A DNA stretch of 64,000 bases, taken from the NCBI RefSeq assembly GCF_014199945.1, contig NZ_JACHOR010000001.1:744001-808000 (forward strand), given 5' to 3'. Each line of letters begins with the position of its first letter. Positions within the stretch are counted from its first letter, which is position 1. The notes beneath the pieces are model-generated. The model saw only the letters and a list, made by a program, of their open reading frames with translations, ran no database searches and was not told the DNA's origin. Made by a program: the position numbers and the translations under genes. Below, piece after piece: positions 36,596 to 45,360 of this stretch. Source of the stretch: Brevundimonas variabilis (GTDB lineage Bacteria > Pseudomonadota > Alphaproteobacteria > Caulobacterales > Caulobacteraceae).

Positions 36596-36832
36596 TTACT
36601 CATCGGTCGGAACAATGTGGACGCAGTCATAGAGCCCAGCGACGCCCTTGCGGGGGAAGGCTGCGAACGGTCCGTTGTAGTCAATCACGAGACGGGCCAG
36701 CGCATTGAACTGTTGCTCCCGACCAGGAATTGGCCGGATCAGAAAGCCGTCCTCGAGATGCTCGACCGAGTGGTCAGCCGACGGCTCGCGGAGGGTCGTA
36801 AGGAACAGCGCCATTGGCTCACAGGGGAACAT
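36596..36832 (-). CDS. Small protein of unknown function
   Basis: Frame of 78 residues whose second half (EHLEDGFLIRPIPGREQQFN, then LARLVIDYNGPFAAFPRKG) has strong G/C third-position bias and reads like a folded domain. ATG at 36832 or seven codons later are both possible starts. The opposite strand also has an open frame, but with poorer codon bias. Function unknown. Confidence 0.5.
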   Translation of the reverse strand: MFPCEPMALFLTTLREPSADHSVEHLEDGFLIRPIPGREQQFNALARLVIDYNGPFAAFPRKGVAGLYDCVHIVPTDE

Positions 36833-37010
36833 CGTTAACGACCAATATGGCCCGACCCACCGATGTTATATCAAACGGGGTCACCCTTATCCACTTGAAC
36901 AGAGTCTCAGAGGTGCCCGTTTTGGGTAACGATCCGCCACGCTCTGGAAGATTGCTCTCAAAGATAATCTATGTTGGCGTTTCGCTGCCGGTTTTGGTGC
37001 ACCTTGATGT

Positions 37011-37292
37011 ATGGCGTCATCCCCTGCCCTGACCCGGTTCCATCTCCATATCAGGGGGCCAGACACCGAAATCCTGGACCCCGAGGGCTCTGTGCACCCC
37101 GATCTGAGGTCCGTTAGAGCGGCGATGATTGCTAGCGCGCGTGATATGTTGGCCCATGATCTCCTAGAGGGTCGCCCCTTAGATCTGCGTTGCCGTATCG
37201 ATGCGGAGTCAGACCAAGTGATTGTGGCGACATTGGCGTGGCAAGATGCTTTGGAAATCCTCAGCGACGGTCCGCAGCTGAACGACATCTGA
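37011..37292 (+). CDS. DUF6894-like small protein
   Basis: Protein of 93 residues with the pattern TRFHLHIRGPDTEILDPEG, then LRSVRAAMIASARDMLAHDL and GRPLDLRCRIDAE. This beta-strand / acid loop / helix layout is the DUF6894 type, widespread as multiple small copies in rhizobia and Caulobacterales and often stress-associated. No function is established to my knowledge. The start has only a weak ribosome site. Confidence 0.75.
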   Translation: MASSPALTRFHLHIRGPDTEILDPEGSVHPDLRSVRAAMIASARDMLAHDLLEGRPLDLRCRIDAESDQVIVATLAWQDALEILSDGPQLNDI

Positions 37293-37373
37293 CACGACTA
37301 GGGACAGGAGAAGCGGAGCTCGGTGCCCTCGATTCCATAGGGGTGAAATGGCGCGACCTGCTACAGTCAAGGC

Positions 37374-37538
37374 ATGAGGACCGAGGCCCAATGTCGGCTG
37401 AAGGCAGCCGAGATGGTCATGCTTTCAAATCTGTGTCCGGCGGGCGCATGCCGTGACAGCTATGCAGGCTTGGCTCTGAGTTGGAATCGTATTGCGGACG
37501 CAGCCGCAGCTAAAGCGATCCGATTGGGTAAAGGTTAG
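37374..37538 (+). CDS. 54-residue protein, unknown function
   Basis: Short frame beginning MRTEAQCRLKAAEMVMLSNL and ending AIRLGKG. The pattern of an N-terminal cysteine-bearing helix, a second cysteine pair region, then SYAGLALSWNRIADAA resembles very small rhizobial proteins usually called hypothetical. Codon bias favours coding. The ribosome site (AAGG) is very close to the ATG, so the start is uncertain. Confidence 0.5.
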   Translation: MRTEAQCRLKAAEMVMLSNLCPAGACRDSYAGLALSWNRIADAAAAKAIRLGKG

Positions 37539-37798
37539 AAGCAGCGAAACGGAACGCATGCTGCCCGCTCGCGCTGGTAACGATGTTAGTCAAGTTACCA
37601 TCGAAGCCCACATCAAGAGCCCGGGCGGTTCAATGGCTGATTTGCGAACGAATCCCACACATCGCGTTGTTCCAGCATGTCAGCATTGACGAGCCTGCTA
37701 ATGCAGCGAGGTTCGAAGACTGGCTTTCGATCCAGGAGTGATAGGCAGATTGGACTTTAGCCAACAGTGTTGCTGGCGTCGGCTATGAGTCGGAAACG

Positions 37799-37880
37799 GA
37801 CATGACCTGGCAGGCGGAAAGCGGACATTCGTTGAGATGCCCGGAAGCGGACGTTCCGAAGCGCCGCTATGGGTGGATGG
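37799..37880 (+). repeat. Dispersed 80-bp repeat, copy 2
   Basis: GACATGACCTGGCAGGCGG, AAAGCGGACATTCGTTGAG, GCCCGGAAGCGGACGTTCC, CGCCGCTATGGGTGGATGG. Direct match to the inverted copy at 34231-34310. It lies just beyond the terminator of the IPTL-CTERM gene. Confidence 0.9.
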
Positions 37881-37887
37881 CGGACAT

Positions 37888-37918
37888 AAAAACGGCCCCG
37901 CTGTCGCCAGCGAGGCCG
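37888..37918 (-). terminator. Rho-independent terminator of the IPTL-CTERM gene
   Basis: On the minus strand an 11-bp stem (CGGCCTCGCTG with CAGCGGGGCCG, one G-U pair) around a GCGA loop is followed by TTTTT. It sits 22 bp past the stop at 37940. Confidence 0.88.
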
Positions 37919-37939
37919 CAGCTATCATCTCACCCTGAA

Positions 37940-38482
37940 CTACGCGAACTGTTGGCGGCGCTGGATATACAGGGCCGCGCCGCCCGCGAGGATCGTGCCG
38001 AAAAGGATCATCGCCCATTCGGACAACGTAGGCACGGGCGCCACGGGCGCGCCAACGAGGGTCCCTGTCGCGATACTTCTTCCAGCTGTGAAGTTGCCGT
38101 TCGTACAGACCCCCGAGCACGTAAACAAACCGCCGCTACCTTGCCCCGTGATGATCGTCAGCGTGCCGCCTGCGTTCGTTTTGTTTGCTGTATTAAACAG
38201 AATACCGTTTTGCCCGGGTCCTGCAGGCGTCTGTATGAATATGGCAGCCCCCGCGGTGCTCGCAGTCGCTGGATAAAGCGCCGTGAATGGTCCCACGCCT
38301 CCGGTCGAAAGGACATTGATGGCGCTGTATGTGTTGGTATCAGCGTCATAGGTGAACGAGCCGGTAACCGTCTGCCCATCCAGCGTCGTGACGCCGTTCA
38401 GAGTCCAAACGACCGGATCCGCCAAAGCTGCGCTTGCGAAGAGCGACGCCGCCATCGAGACGGCAAGAGCCAAAAGTTTCAT
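37940..38482 (-). CDS. Secreted IPTL-CTERM-tagged surface protein
   Basis: Exported protein of 180 residues. The ATG at 38482 follows an AGGGGGA site and opens a signal peptide (MKLLALAVSMAASLFASAAL). The mature part is Gly/Thr/Asn-rich and beta-like with one CSGVC motif. The C-terminus is a textbook sorting tag: VPTLSEWAMILFGTILAGGA, then a basic RRQ end. IPTL-CTERM proteins are processed by a dedicated exosortase (XrtH type) and are usually linked to extracellular polysaccharide or surface display. No exosortase gene is in this window. Own terminator downstream; monocistronic. Confidence 0.9.
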   Translation of the reverse strand: MKLLALAVSMAASLFASAALADPVVWTLNGVTTLDGQTVTGSFTYDADTNTYSAINVLSTGGVGPFTALYPATASTAGAAIFIQTPAGPGQNGILFNTANKTNAGGTLTIITGQGSGGLFTCSGVCTNGNFTAGRSIATGTLVGAPVAPVPTLSEWAMILFGTILAGGAALYIQRRQQFA

Positions 38483-38704
38483 AGTTCCCCCTAGTGATTT
38501 CGCCATATCACTGGCATCGGAACGCGCGTCAATGTTCATCTCCCCGCGTGGAAATGTTTTAGGACTCACATCGCCGAGATGCCCGCTGTGAGACGATATG
38601 TCGGTTTTGGGTCGGTAGCAGGCATCGCGTGCCAATCGATTGGCAGACTTTCAGCGGTAATTGGTGCCCGCTTTTTCGAGATGCTGCTGCAACGAGCGAC
38701 ATGC

Positions 38705-38806
38705 TCATCCCAAAAGGATCCGAGCCGCAAACCGGGCGATGATGAGCGTGACAATCACGCAGATGCCGACCGTGATCCAGAAGGCAGCTCCCCGACGTCG
38801 TGACAT
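38705..38806 (-). CDS. 33-residue single-pass membrane microprotein
   Basis: MSRRRGAAFWITVGICVIVT then LIIARFAARILLG. A basic N-terminus and one helix predict an inner-membrane microprotein. The ATG is 3 bp after the stop of the larger membrane-protein gene, so translation is likely coupled. Function unknown; it could be a subunit of its neighbour. Confidence 0.55.
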   Translation of the reverse strand: MSRRRGAAFWITVGICVIVTLIIARFAARILLG

Positions 38807-38809
38807 TGG

Positions 38810-39364
38810 TCAGGCTCGCGCGGACTGACGAAACAGCATCGCAGATGCCAACCAAACACCGCCAAAGATGGCGAGGCCAACGACCTCCATCACCGGGTTG
38901 CCGTCCGAGACGCCTCTCGCGGATGCCAGGATCGCAACGCTGGTCACAATGTGAGCCAGCGCGGCGGCCGACATTGCCCAGGCCATTTGTTTGGGTCTGA
39001 GCCGAGCGCTGTAGCTGCCGATGATGGCGACCAAAATCACTAAGAGGAAAAAGAGGTTATGAGCCTCGTCTTCGGTGCCTACGAGGCCAACCGCTCCATT
39101 GACGACAAAGACCCCGAAACTTGCGGCAAGCGCCGCTGACACCGCTAGGAGGTACTCCAAGTTTGGGGATCGCCTTGCGGCGAAATCGAACAGCAGACAC
39201 CCCGCAAATAGAATGGCGGCGATGATGATGAAGTCAGCCAAGCTCCAGCCAAAATTGCCGCGGGACAGCTGTATGGTGATCGGCACCAACATCAACAGGC
39301 CTCCTGCCGACCATGTTGCGATCCTCCACGGCGCGCTGTGCCACTGACCTCTTACTACCGCCAT
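38810..39364 (-). CDS. Six-helix integral membrane protein, unknown function
   Basis: Protein of 184 residues with six hydrophobic segments and almost no soluble part. The start at 39364 has an excellent GGGGGAG site; an ATG eight codons upstream is less likely. Segments such as FIIIAAILFAGCLLFDFAAR and EAHNLFFLLVILVAIIG are visible. Similar unannotated proteins are common in Caulobacterales. Coupled to the downstream 33-residue microprotein. Confidence 0.75.
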   Translation of the reverse strand: MAVVRGQWHSAPWRIATWSAGGLLMLVPITIQLSRGNFGWSLADFIIIAAILFAGCLLFDFAARRSPNLEYLLAVSAALAASFGVFVVNGAVGLVGTEDEAHNLFFLLVILVAIIGSYSARLRPKQMAWAMSAAALAHIVTSVAILASARGVSDGNPVMEVVGLAIFGGVWLASAMLFRQSARA

Positions 39365-40039
39365 CTTGCTCCCCCGAGCTGCAGCCATAGGCGCAGGCTT
39401 ATTTTGCCTACACCTGCTAGTAACATCGTCGAATTGGCGTGATTTCCAAATTATGGGTTATTTTTAGCTTTAAGCAAAATTCGCAAAATACGGGTGATTG
39501 CAACAACTACGCTCAGAATTTGAGCGACGCACTATCAGAGCTTAGTGATGCGAGGTCATGTTGCGAACCTCATATAGGGCTTGGATGAACCGCCAGCGCC
39601 TCAATGGTATCGCGAGGATGCCGCGGCTGCAGAGGCCTGACAGGCTCCGGAGCACTCTCGCGATGTTCGATCGGGACGCTTTGACGGGATGACCCGTCAC
39701 CTAGACAATCTGATCGCTGGTTCGTGTGTGGCACACATTCAAACAGAGCGTTTCGCTTTCTACTGTAATCTGTAAGTTGGGCTGTGAGGCGCTGAACTCC
39801 GTGGATAGTTGGATGGACAGGCGACGGGCACGCTAAGCCATGCAGTATGTAGGGAGAAAAGCAGCGGCCATAAACGTTAGTTATCTAAACACGACAAACT
39901 CGAGCCTGCTGCGGGATTGGGCGGACTCGTCAGCAGTGACAACGCACGGCGCTCGCTGCTCGTCATGTCAGAAATGGCCAGAGTGACGCAGGCTGCTGAA
40001 TATGCGAATGAACATGCTCCAAGTAAGGAGCGTGTTTTT
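39365..40039. other. AT-richer intergenic stretch, no gene seen
   Basis: Nearly 680 bp without a convincing gene on either strand. The left part is AT-rich (TTATGGGTTATTTTTAGC near 39453) and probably holds the promoter of the membrane-protein pair. A 35-codon frame at about 39584 has good codon bias but no ribosome site and is not called. Confidence 0.5.
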
Positions 40040-40255
40040 TTGGATTTTGTTGAATTTGTTGGTGCGCCTGGCTCACCTCAGGCTGGAAAGCCGATTTTTG
40101 TTAATCCTGAAATGGTCGGCATTGTCGTCGAAAGTGAATCGTCGCAACCGGGCAACGAAATCACTGCCATAGAATGTGGAGGATTTCCGGTGCTTGTTGC
40201 CGGCACTGTAGAGCAGGTTCTCTTCGCCCTGATGACATCTAAAGGTCAGATCTGA
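40040..40255 (+). CDS. 71-residue protein, copy 1 of a duplicated family (FlbD-like pattern)
   Basis: The TTG start at 40040 lies nine bases after AAGGAG. The product contains FVEFVGAPGSPQAGKPIFVN, PEMVGIVVESES and FPVLVAGTVEQVLFALM. The second copy at 62975 has the same length, the same TTG start and the same AAGGAG, with about 85% identical residues. The beta-strand pattern 'F-V-N-P-E-M-V' followed by 'V-A-x-x-V-E-x-V' faintly recalls FlbD-type flagellar proteins, but this is weak. Function unknown. Confidence 0.75.
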   Translation: MDFVEFVGAPGSPQAGKPIFVNPEMVGIVVESESSQPGNEITAIECGGFPVLVAGTVEQVLFALMTSKGQI

Positions 40256-40614
40256 AGCTGATTTGAAAAATTAATGACAGAGGGCTCGTCTCTTCAGCCG
40301 CCCCTGCTGATCATGGCAACTCCAAGAACGGATGAGGTCGCCGCCGTTACCCACAAGCTTCCCCACAAGCTGAATGACTGACCGAAAACTGACATTTAAT
40401 CGGAGGAAGCCGCCGCCTGCAATGCATTCTCAGCACGGCGAGAATAGCTGCGTAAAAATACGGTCACACTGAATAATGTCTTGCGGTTCGAGCCAATCTT
40501 GGGAGATTTGCTCGAACCGCTTGCACCGTCGGGCATTGCAAGCCGCCGGCGCGCGAACACCGTGCTTGTTAAACCGACTGAAGACAACCCGTCCTACGTG
40601 TTCGCGGGCCGCGA
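40256..40614. other. Intergenic stretch, no gene seen
   Basis: About 360 bp downstream of the 71-residue gene. A degenerate GGGCTC/AGCCGCCC pair near 40286-40310 may be the decayed equivalent of the terminator found after copy 2. Nothing else recognised. Confidence 0.4.
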
Positions 40615-40731
40615 TCAGATGTGCGGGCTATCCAGCATTCCAAGTCCTGCCATGCCGAGAATGATGATCGTTACGAGCAGCAGGATGGCATTCAAGCGCC
40701 TGCCCGAAAGCATCAAAATCTTGCTAATCAC
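40615..40731 (-). CDS. 38-residue membrane microprotein, GTGA-coupled
   Basis: GTG start at 40731 overlapping the TGA of the upstream 65-residue gene, with AGGAG nine bases before it. The sequence VISKILMLSGRRLNAILLL then VTIIILGMAGLGML is one transmembrane helix after a basic N-terminus. The four-base overlap and the ribosome site make a real product likely. Function unknown. Confidence 0.6.
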   Translation of the reverse strand: MISKILMLSGRRLNAILLLVTIIILGMAGLGMLDSPHI

Positions 40732-40925
40732 CGCCTCAGGCTCCTGTTGGAGGGACGCAGTTTAGGTTTCTTCGCCAGTTCAGTCGCGGCCCGCTTGGCC
40801 TCCTCGGCCAGAGCGCTTCTGCCCTCCGCGACCGTGTTCCCGTCTGCGTCAACGCTCTTCCAGGACCAGCCGTTTTCATCGGAGCCTGTAATCTGAACCA
40901 TCTGGTCGTACTGCGCCCGCGCCAT
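40728..40925 (-). CDS. 65-residue soluble protein, unknown function
   Basis: ATG at 40925 with AGGGAA upstream. The protein starts MARAQYDQMVQITGSDENGW and has a short beta-hairpin (WSWKSVDADGNTVAEG) followed by a helix with many alanines and a lysine/arginine-rich end. First gene of a two-gene unit with the microprotein at 40615. Not recognised. Confidence 0.6.
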   Translation of the reverse strand: MARAQYDQMVQITGSDENGWSWKSVDADGNTVAEGRSALAEEAKRAATELAKKPKLRPSNRSLRR

Positions 40926-41367
40926 TGTGTTCCCTGTCTCATAACGAGATGCACACGGCGCTCAATGCAATCTGCGGTCCATAGTTCCAGACGCGAGCGC
41001 GTCGGTTTAACGTCCAACCCTGACTGCTCGAGTTCTCCATGAAATGCGAAGACGCGCGTCAAACGCAGTGAGACTCTGTCGCTTGCGCCGAGAATGGCAT
41101 CTGAGAGCTTGGCTGGCGCGACGTGAGCGATGTGAAGAGGTATACTTTCAACTGCGCCACAGCGGCGTGTCGCTGCGAATTTCTGGGCTGTCACTGCCGA
41201 CACATCCATGGCGGACCGGGGGGGGTGGCAGGCGCTCGTAATGGTCTCCGACGACCCGAAGTCTCTCCCGACCGCTGCGGCCAACCAGTCTTAGTTCCCA
41301 TTGCCTGAATCTGCGTAGTCCCGCTTGCAGCCCGTAGTGCCTTCTGAGCGGTGATAAGCAATCTGCG
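40926..41367. other. Intergenic stretch, no gene seen
   Basis: About 440 bp with overlapping short frames on both strands, none with a ribosome site plus codon bias. Confidence 0.4.
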
Positions 41368-41443
41368 GGGCGGCCCGGTGTTAGTTACCAACGAGGCACC
41401 GGACCGCCCTTCCACCGAGGGCCCAAGGTTGGAGCATTCGGTG
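41368..41443. repeat. Double-hairpin element related to the 128-bp repeat
   Basis: A 13-bp stem GGGCGGCCCGGTG / CACCGGACCGCCC (one mismatch) followed 3 bases later by a second hairpin with arms CACCG / CGGTG. The first stem has nearly the same sequence as in the 128-bp elements, but loop and flank differ. Confidence 0.65.
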
Positions 41444-41813
41444 ACGCCATTCTAATCCGGAATTGCATACAATGTTCCTTGGCAAAAAGGGCAGTCCTAT
41501 TCTTCCAACCACGCCCGCCTATGCCGCTTCGGCGATTCTATTTGCTGCTTAATTGGTGAAAAGGTGGACGGCGCCAGTTTCTGGCAAAAGAACACTGCGT
41601 GATCCCGATTGCCGGATGGGGTCGGGTGATTACAGTTTGCAGTCCACTCACATGCACTTGCATCAGGCGAACGCAGCTACGCCCAGCCAAATCACCACCC
41701 CCAAAAAGAGACTGTCAGTACACCGAGCGCTATAAACAGTAGGTTCGTTACCAGCCTGGACTGAGGGCGATGCGGCTCGTCTTCCTTGTAGTTCACACAG
41801 CGCTCCACAAAAA
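41444..41813. other. Intergenic stretch, no gene seen
   Basis: About 370 bp between two structured elements. Nothing recognised on either strand. Confidence 0.4.
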
Positions 41814-41941
41814 GTTGGGCGGCCCGACCCTATTGTTTCGCACCGGTACCGGGCCGCCCTCTCACTAGGTGAGGCTGGGCAGACTGCCCAGTGAGACAGA
41901 CTCAGGTCCCAGATCGACGGTATGTTCCCTGAGGACGAGTG
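41814..41941. repeat. 128-bp structured repeat, copy B (candidate ncRNA)
   Basis: Second copy of the element at 34414-34541, same length and orientation. On the minus strand it ends with GGGCGGCCCGGT...TCGGGCCGCCC followed by AACTTTTTG, which is a usable intrinsic terminator. Two further small hairpins (CTCAC/GTGAG and TGGGCA/TGCCCA) fill the middle. Confidence 0.75.
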
Positions 41942-42672
41942 CCTACAGCGCAACCAATGAGCGTCGATAACTTTCGGGTGTCAGAAATTTTCTCGCTACA
42001 GGCGCGAAATACCGAGCATCGACATGGCTCCTACGCTTTGCTCGCATAAGGCATAATAGGCAGCGGGGTAGGTGGTGGTGCCCTCTGGCGCAAAAATTGC
42101 CAGCGAACCACGGCTGAACCCCTTCGCACTCCAAAATCAGAGCGGCCAAGTTAACAGTCGTCACGGCGGCCTTGCGCATCAAACTGGACACATGTGTCTA
42201 GGGTATCGTCGCTGACCAAGGGCCAATTTATCGACAGTCTCGAGGCCGACACGGGAAACCTGAAGCAGAAGAACAAGTACTGCCTATCCGGGAGCATGTC
42301 CTTGATGAATATGTCGAGGGCGAAATTTTGACTGTAGCTCACTGCGTTGCGGGTTGCTTTGGCACTCATAGTGAAAGGCCAGTAGCATGCTGCGACCGTC
42401 CGCAGGCCTGCTCAGAGAAGTGCATAGACAAGACGCAGGCCCGCGTCTTCGCTTTCTACTTTACAGACCCGGGTGCTACGCAGACATCAACGTTGCCTGA
42501 TTATCGGCGCGATCCCGGCTTGGTGATCACCCGCATATCCCGTCTCCTACATTTTGCCAGAGCTAACTAGAATGACGGGGCAGAGCGGCGCTCGCAATTT
42601 AATCACACGCGCGTGAACCGTCTGTGATCGGTGGCGTTACGGGAGTTCCAATCAAGGAAGGGGACTATCCTA
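41942..42672. other. Long gene-poor stretch
   Basis: About 730 bp. Several overlapping frames exist (for example near 42194-42570) but lack ribosome sites and have mixed bias. An AAGGAAGGGG ribosome site for the following lipoprotein gene is at its right end. No other feature recognised. Confidence 0.45.
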
Positions 42673-42942
42673 ATGCGTAAGTTCATCATTGTCGCCGCCG
42701 CCACCTTTGCCCTGACCGGCCTCGCCGCCTGCGGTGAAAGCGCCGCCGACAAGCAAGCCGAAGTGCAAGCCGATGCTCTGGAAGAGCAGGCCGCTGCTGC
42801 GCCGACCGAAGCCGCCGAAACTGCCCTCAACGCAGAGGCCGACCGCATCGAGCAGGAAGCTGGCAACGCTGACGGCGGAATGACGACTGCCAACACGCCC
42901 GACACCTCGCCGAGCACGAGCCCTGCTAACCCTGTCAACTGA
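42673..42942 (+). CDS. Small alanine-rich lipoprotein
   Basis: Protein of 89 residues. The ATG at 42673 follows a strong AAGGAAGGGG site. A lipoprotein signal (MRKFIIVAAATFALTGLAAC) puts the modified cysteine at residue 20. The mature part is an Ala/Glu/Gln-rich helix (KQAEVQADALEEQAAAAPTE) with an Asn/Thr/Pro/Ser-rich end. It resembles the small Caulobacterales lipoproteins annotated as hypothetical. A perfect terminator follows, so it is monocistronic. Confidence 0.85.
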   Translation: MRKFIIVAAATFALTGLAACGESAADKQAEVQADALEEQAAAAPTEAAETALNAEADRIEQEAGNADGGMTTANTPDTSPSTSPANPVN

Positions 42943-42996
42943 GGCAGTAACTTACGGCGGGCCTCATGACCCCGCTACCTATGCTTCAGAACGGCC

Positions 42997-43026
42997 AAAC
43001 CCCCGCCGCGCAAGCGACGGGGGTTT
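42997..43026 (+). terminator. Rho-independent terminator of the small lipoprotein gene
   Basis: AAACCCCCG(C)CG, loop CGCAAG, CGACGGGGGTTT. Strong GC stem with flanking A and T runs, so it can work in both directions. Confidence 0.9.
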
Positions 43027-43230
43027 CCTGTGCATGCAGACTCTGCGAAGCCGCATCACGTTGGGGATCTTCGTCCACCAAACGTCGTCGGCATGGCCGC
43101 GCTTCCTGGCCGTGGCCATTGGGCAAGGCAGCGTGCCTGAAGTGGCAAGTCATAGCTCGCCAGCCAGGCGAGGCCCTTCACGAACCGCAATCACAATGCC
43201 GTCTGGGCAAGTCTCAAGAGGAAGTCATTG

Positions 43231-44742
43231 ATGCTGGAAGCCGATACAACATGCTGGCGCCTGGAGACGGCACAACGCGCAGCACTTCTGGTCGACATGG
43301 AGCCCTATCTGGCGGCAACCAAGGCCGCCATGTCCAAGGCCACCCGCACCATTCACTTTCTGAACTGGGCCTTTGATCCCGACACTGTCCTGGATCACGC
43401 CCCGGATGGATCTGGCTCAACACCCCAGACGATCGGTTCCTTTCTTCGCGAGCTGACTGGGTCTCAACCGGGTCTGGAGATCCGGATTCTATGCTGGCAG
43501 TCGGCGCTTCCGGTTGCCGCGACTCAGCGGTTCTTTCCTTTAAGGAGCCGCAAATTCTTCGCGGGCACGCCGATCGATTTCCGGCTGGATGGATCATTGC
43601 CTCTGGGGGCATCCCATCATCAGAAGGCTGTCATCGTGGATGACGCAGTCGCCTTCTGCGGCAGCTGTGACATAGGCCCGGATCGCTGGGATACGCCAGA
43701 GCATCTCAATCCTGACCCCCGTCGGGCAAAAACAGCCAAAGGGTCGACCTGTTACGACTGCCGCCACGAGGTCATGGCCATGGTGGACGGCGCACCCGCC
43801 GCGACCCTCGGTGCACTTTTCCGCGAGCGCTGGCTCCGTGCCACCGGCGTCAGCCTCCCAGAGCCTTCTACGCAAGAGGCAGATGTCTGGCCCGATCATG
43901 TCCAGCCAGACTTTACCGGTGTCACGGTCGGCCTGTCGCGTACACAGGCTCCCTGGAAAGCGTTTCCGGAGAGACGGGAAGGCGAAGCGGCCACCCTGGC
44001 GGCAATCGCGAGCGCTCGAACGAGCCTTTATCTCGAGAACCAGTATTTCACGTCTCCTCTTGTGGCTGAGGCTCTGGCTCAACGCCTGGAGGAGACGGAC
44101 GGTCCGGAGGTCGTGCTGGTTTCGACCCAGCATTCGCCCAGCTGGTTTGATCAGATGACCATGGACAAGACGCGTTCCGTCTTTCTGCGAAGACTGGAGG
44201 ATGCGGATCGTCATGGGCGGCTACGGGCCTACAGTCCTGTCACCAGGGACGGGATGACGATCATCGTCCACGCCAAGCTGGCCATCGTCGATGACCGTTT
44301 CATCAGGCTGGGGTCCAGCAACATGAACAACCGGTCTGAGGGGTTCGACAGCGAATGTGATCTGACCCTGGATGCGCTTGAAGCCAATGACGGGGAAGGG
44401 CAGACCTGCGTGGCGGTGTTTCGTAGCAGGTTGGTCTCTCACTGGCTTGGCTGCACAGAGGAGCAGATCGCGCAAGCAGAGGGACAGACGCTCGGGGAGC
44501 GGATCGAAACCCTGCGAGCGGCAGGCTTTGAACGATTGAGGCCGCTGCGGTCCCAGCCGCTGGGGGCTGCGGCCAAGTTCATCGCCACGTACCATCTGGG
44601 TGACCCCATCTCCGCAGCCGACAGCCTGAGACCCTGGAAGCGCCGCGCGCAGATGCGCCACAAGCTCGCCGCGACCGTGCATCGTCTTGAGCGTGGAAGG
44701 ATCGCGGCACCAGAGGTGCGGCTTGAGGAAGGCTCGCTATAG
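43231..44742 (+). CDS. Phospholipase D-superfamily protein (cardiolipin synthase / PLD-like)
   Basis: Soluble-looking protein of 503 residues with two complete HKD motifs: HHQKAVIVDD (about residue 130) and HAKLAIVDD (about residue 350), each followed by GS-x-N/D signatures (GSCDIG; GSSNMNNRSEGFDSE). No transmembrane segments are obvious, which fits a phospholipase D1/2-like enzyme better than classical membrane ClsA. The ATG at 43231 has GAGGAA upstream. It stands alone in the accessory region. Reaction is either phosphatidyl transfer or phospholipid hydrolysis. Confidence 0.88.
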   Translation: MLEADTTCWRLETAQRAALLVDMEPYLAATKAAMSKATRTIHFLNWAFDPDTVLDHAPDGSGSTPQTIGSFLRELTGSQPGLEIRILCWQSALPVAATQRFFPLRSRKFFAGTPIDFRLDGSLPLGASHHQKAVIVDDAVAFCGSCDIGPDRWDTPEHLNPDPRRAKTAKGSTCYDCRHEVMAMVDGAPAATLGALFRERWLRATGVSLPEPSTQEADVWPDHVQPDFTGVTVGLSRTQAPWKAFPERREGEAATLAAIASARTSLYLENQYFTSPLVAEALAQRLEETDGPEVVLVSTQHSPSWFDQMTMDKTRSVFLRRLEDADRHGRLRAYSPVTRDGMTIIVHAKLAIVDDRFIRLGSSNMNNRSEGFDSECDLTLDALEANDGEGQTCVAVFRSRLVSHWLGCTEEQIAQAEGQTLGERIETLRAAGFERLRPLRSQPLGAAAKFIATYHLGDPISAADSLRPWKRRAQMRHKLAATVHRLERGRIAAPEVRLEEGSL

Positions 44743-44799
44743 CTGGACGCCTTACTAGCAGCGCAAAGTCACGCTGGTCGTTCTTGCTGCAAACTCGAT

Positions 44800-44988
44800 T
44801 TAGCCGAGATCGAAGGCGCGTCCGCGATCGCCCAGGAAGTTCCAGCCGGCTTGGGTTGGCCAATAACCCTTCTTGCCACGACGCTCGGCATAGCCGAGCA
44901 CGACAAGTTTCTCGCTGCAGTCGCGATTTTCACTTCGTGATTCATCCACGATGTCGAGAAGAGCTTCGATGCGGTCGGCTTCCGTCAT
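44800..44988 (-). CDS. Small winged-helix-like protein
   Basis: Frame of 62 residues, MTEADRIEALLDIVDESRSE then EKLVVLGYAERRGKKGYWPT. The pattern of helix, then G-Y-x-x-R-x-x-K-G-Y-W-x-T, looks like half of a winged helix or a small regulator. Third positions are G/C-rich. The ribosome site is weak. Convergent with the PLD gene. Confidence 0.55.
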   Translation of the reverse strand: MTEADRIEALLDIVDESRSENRDCSEKLVVLGYAERRGKKGYWPTQAGWNFLGDRGRAFDLG

Positions 44989-45089
44989 CAGCCCACGATA
45001 GCGATGCGCGCTTGAGTGGCAAAGTCAAAAAACTGCGCCTCGGCCGGCGGTCGAGCTCCACCAATCACCGGTAACCGCACGCGGCTTTG

Positions 45090-45151
45090 GTGTGGACAGT
45101 TCGCTTTTTGGGCTCAGGGTCGAATGTCAGGTTTGCGCCGGCTAGATCATA
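45090..45151 (-). repeat. Dispersed 80-bp repeat, decayed copy
   Basis: On the minus strand: ATGATCTAGCCGGCGCAAAC, CTGACATTCGACCCTGAGCC, AAAAAGCGAACTGTCC. It aligns with the better copies at 34231 and 37799 but has many substitutions. Confidence 0.6.
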
Positions 45152-45360
45152 ACTGATCTGGTCAATAACGACACTTTTGAACCTCCACCTTCGAGCCGTC
45201 GGGCGAGTGTCCTGTATTGGACCTCAATCACCTGCAGTTAGCGGGACACAAAAATACGCCGCACCCACCGAGATCCAATCCTACAGGTCAATAATACAAA
45301 GTCTTTTCGCTAACACAGATATTCATCATTTCATAAATCGCGTCGACCCAATCTGGAGAC

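Noticed and set aside
37802..38494. 230-codon plus-strand frame over the IPTL-CTERM gene
   Set aside because: Begins within a dispersed repeat, lacks a ribosome site, and is antisense to a gene with signal peptide, sorting tag and terminator.
41663..41953. 96-codon minus frame
   Set aside because: Most of it is the 128-bp structured repeat; the frame is not conserved in the other copy.
42194..42570. Overlapping plus-strand frames
   Set aside because: No ribosome site, cysteine-rich irregular composition, mixed codon bias.
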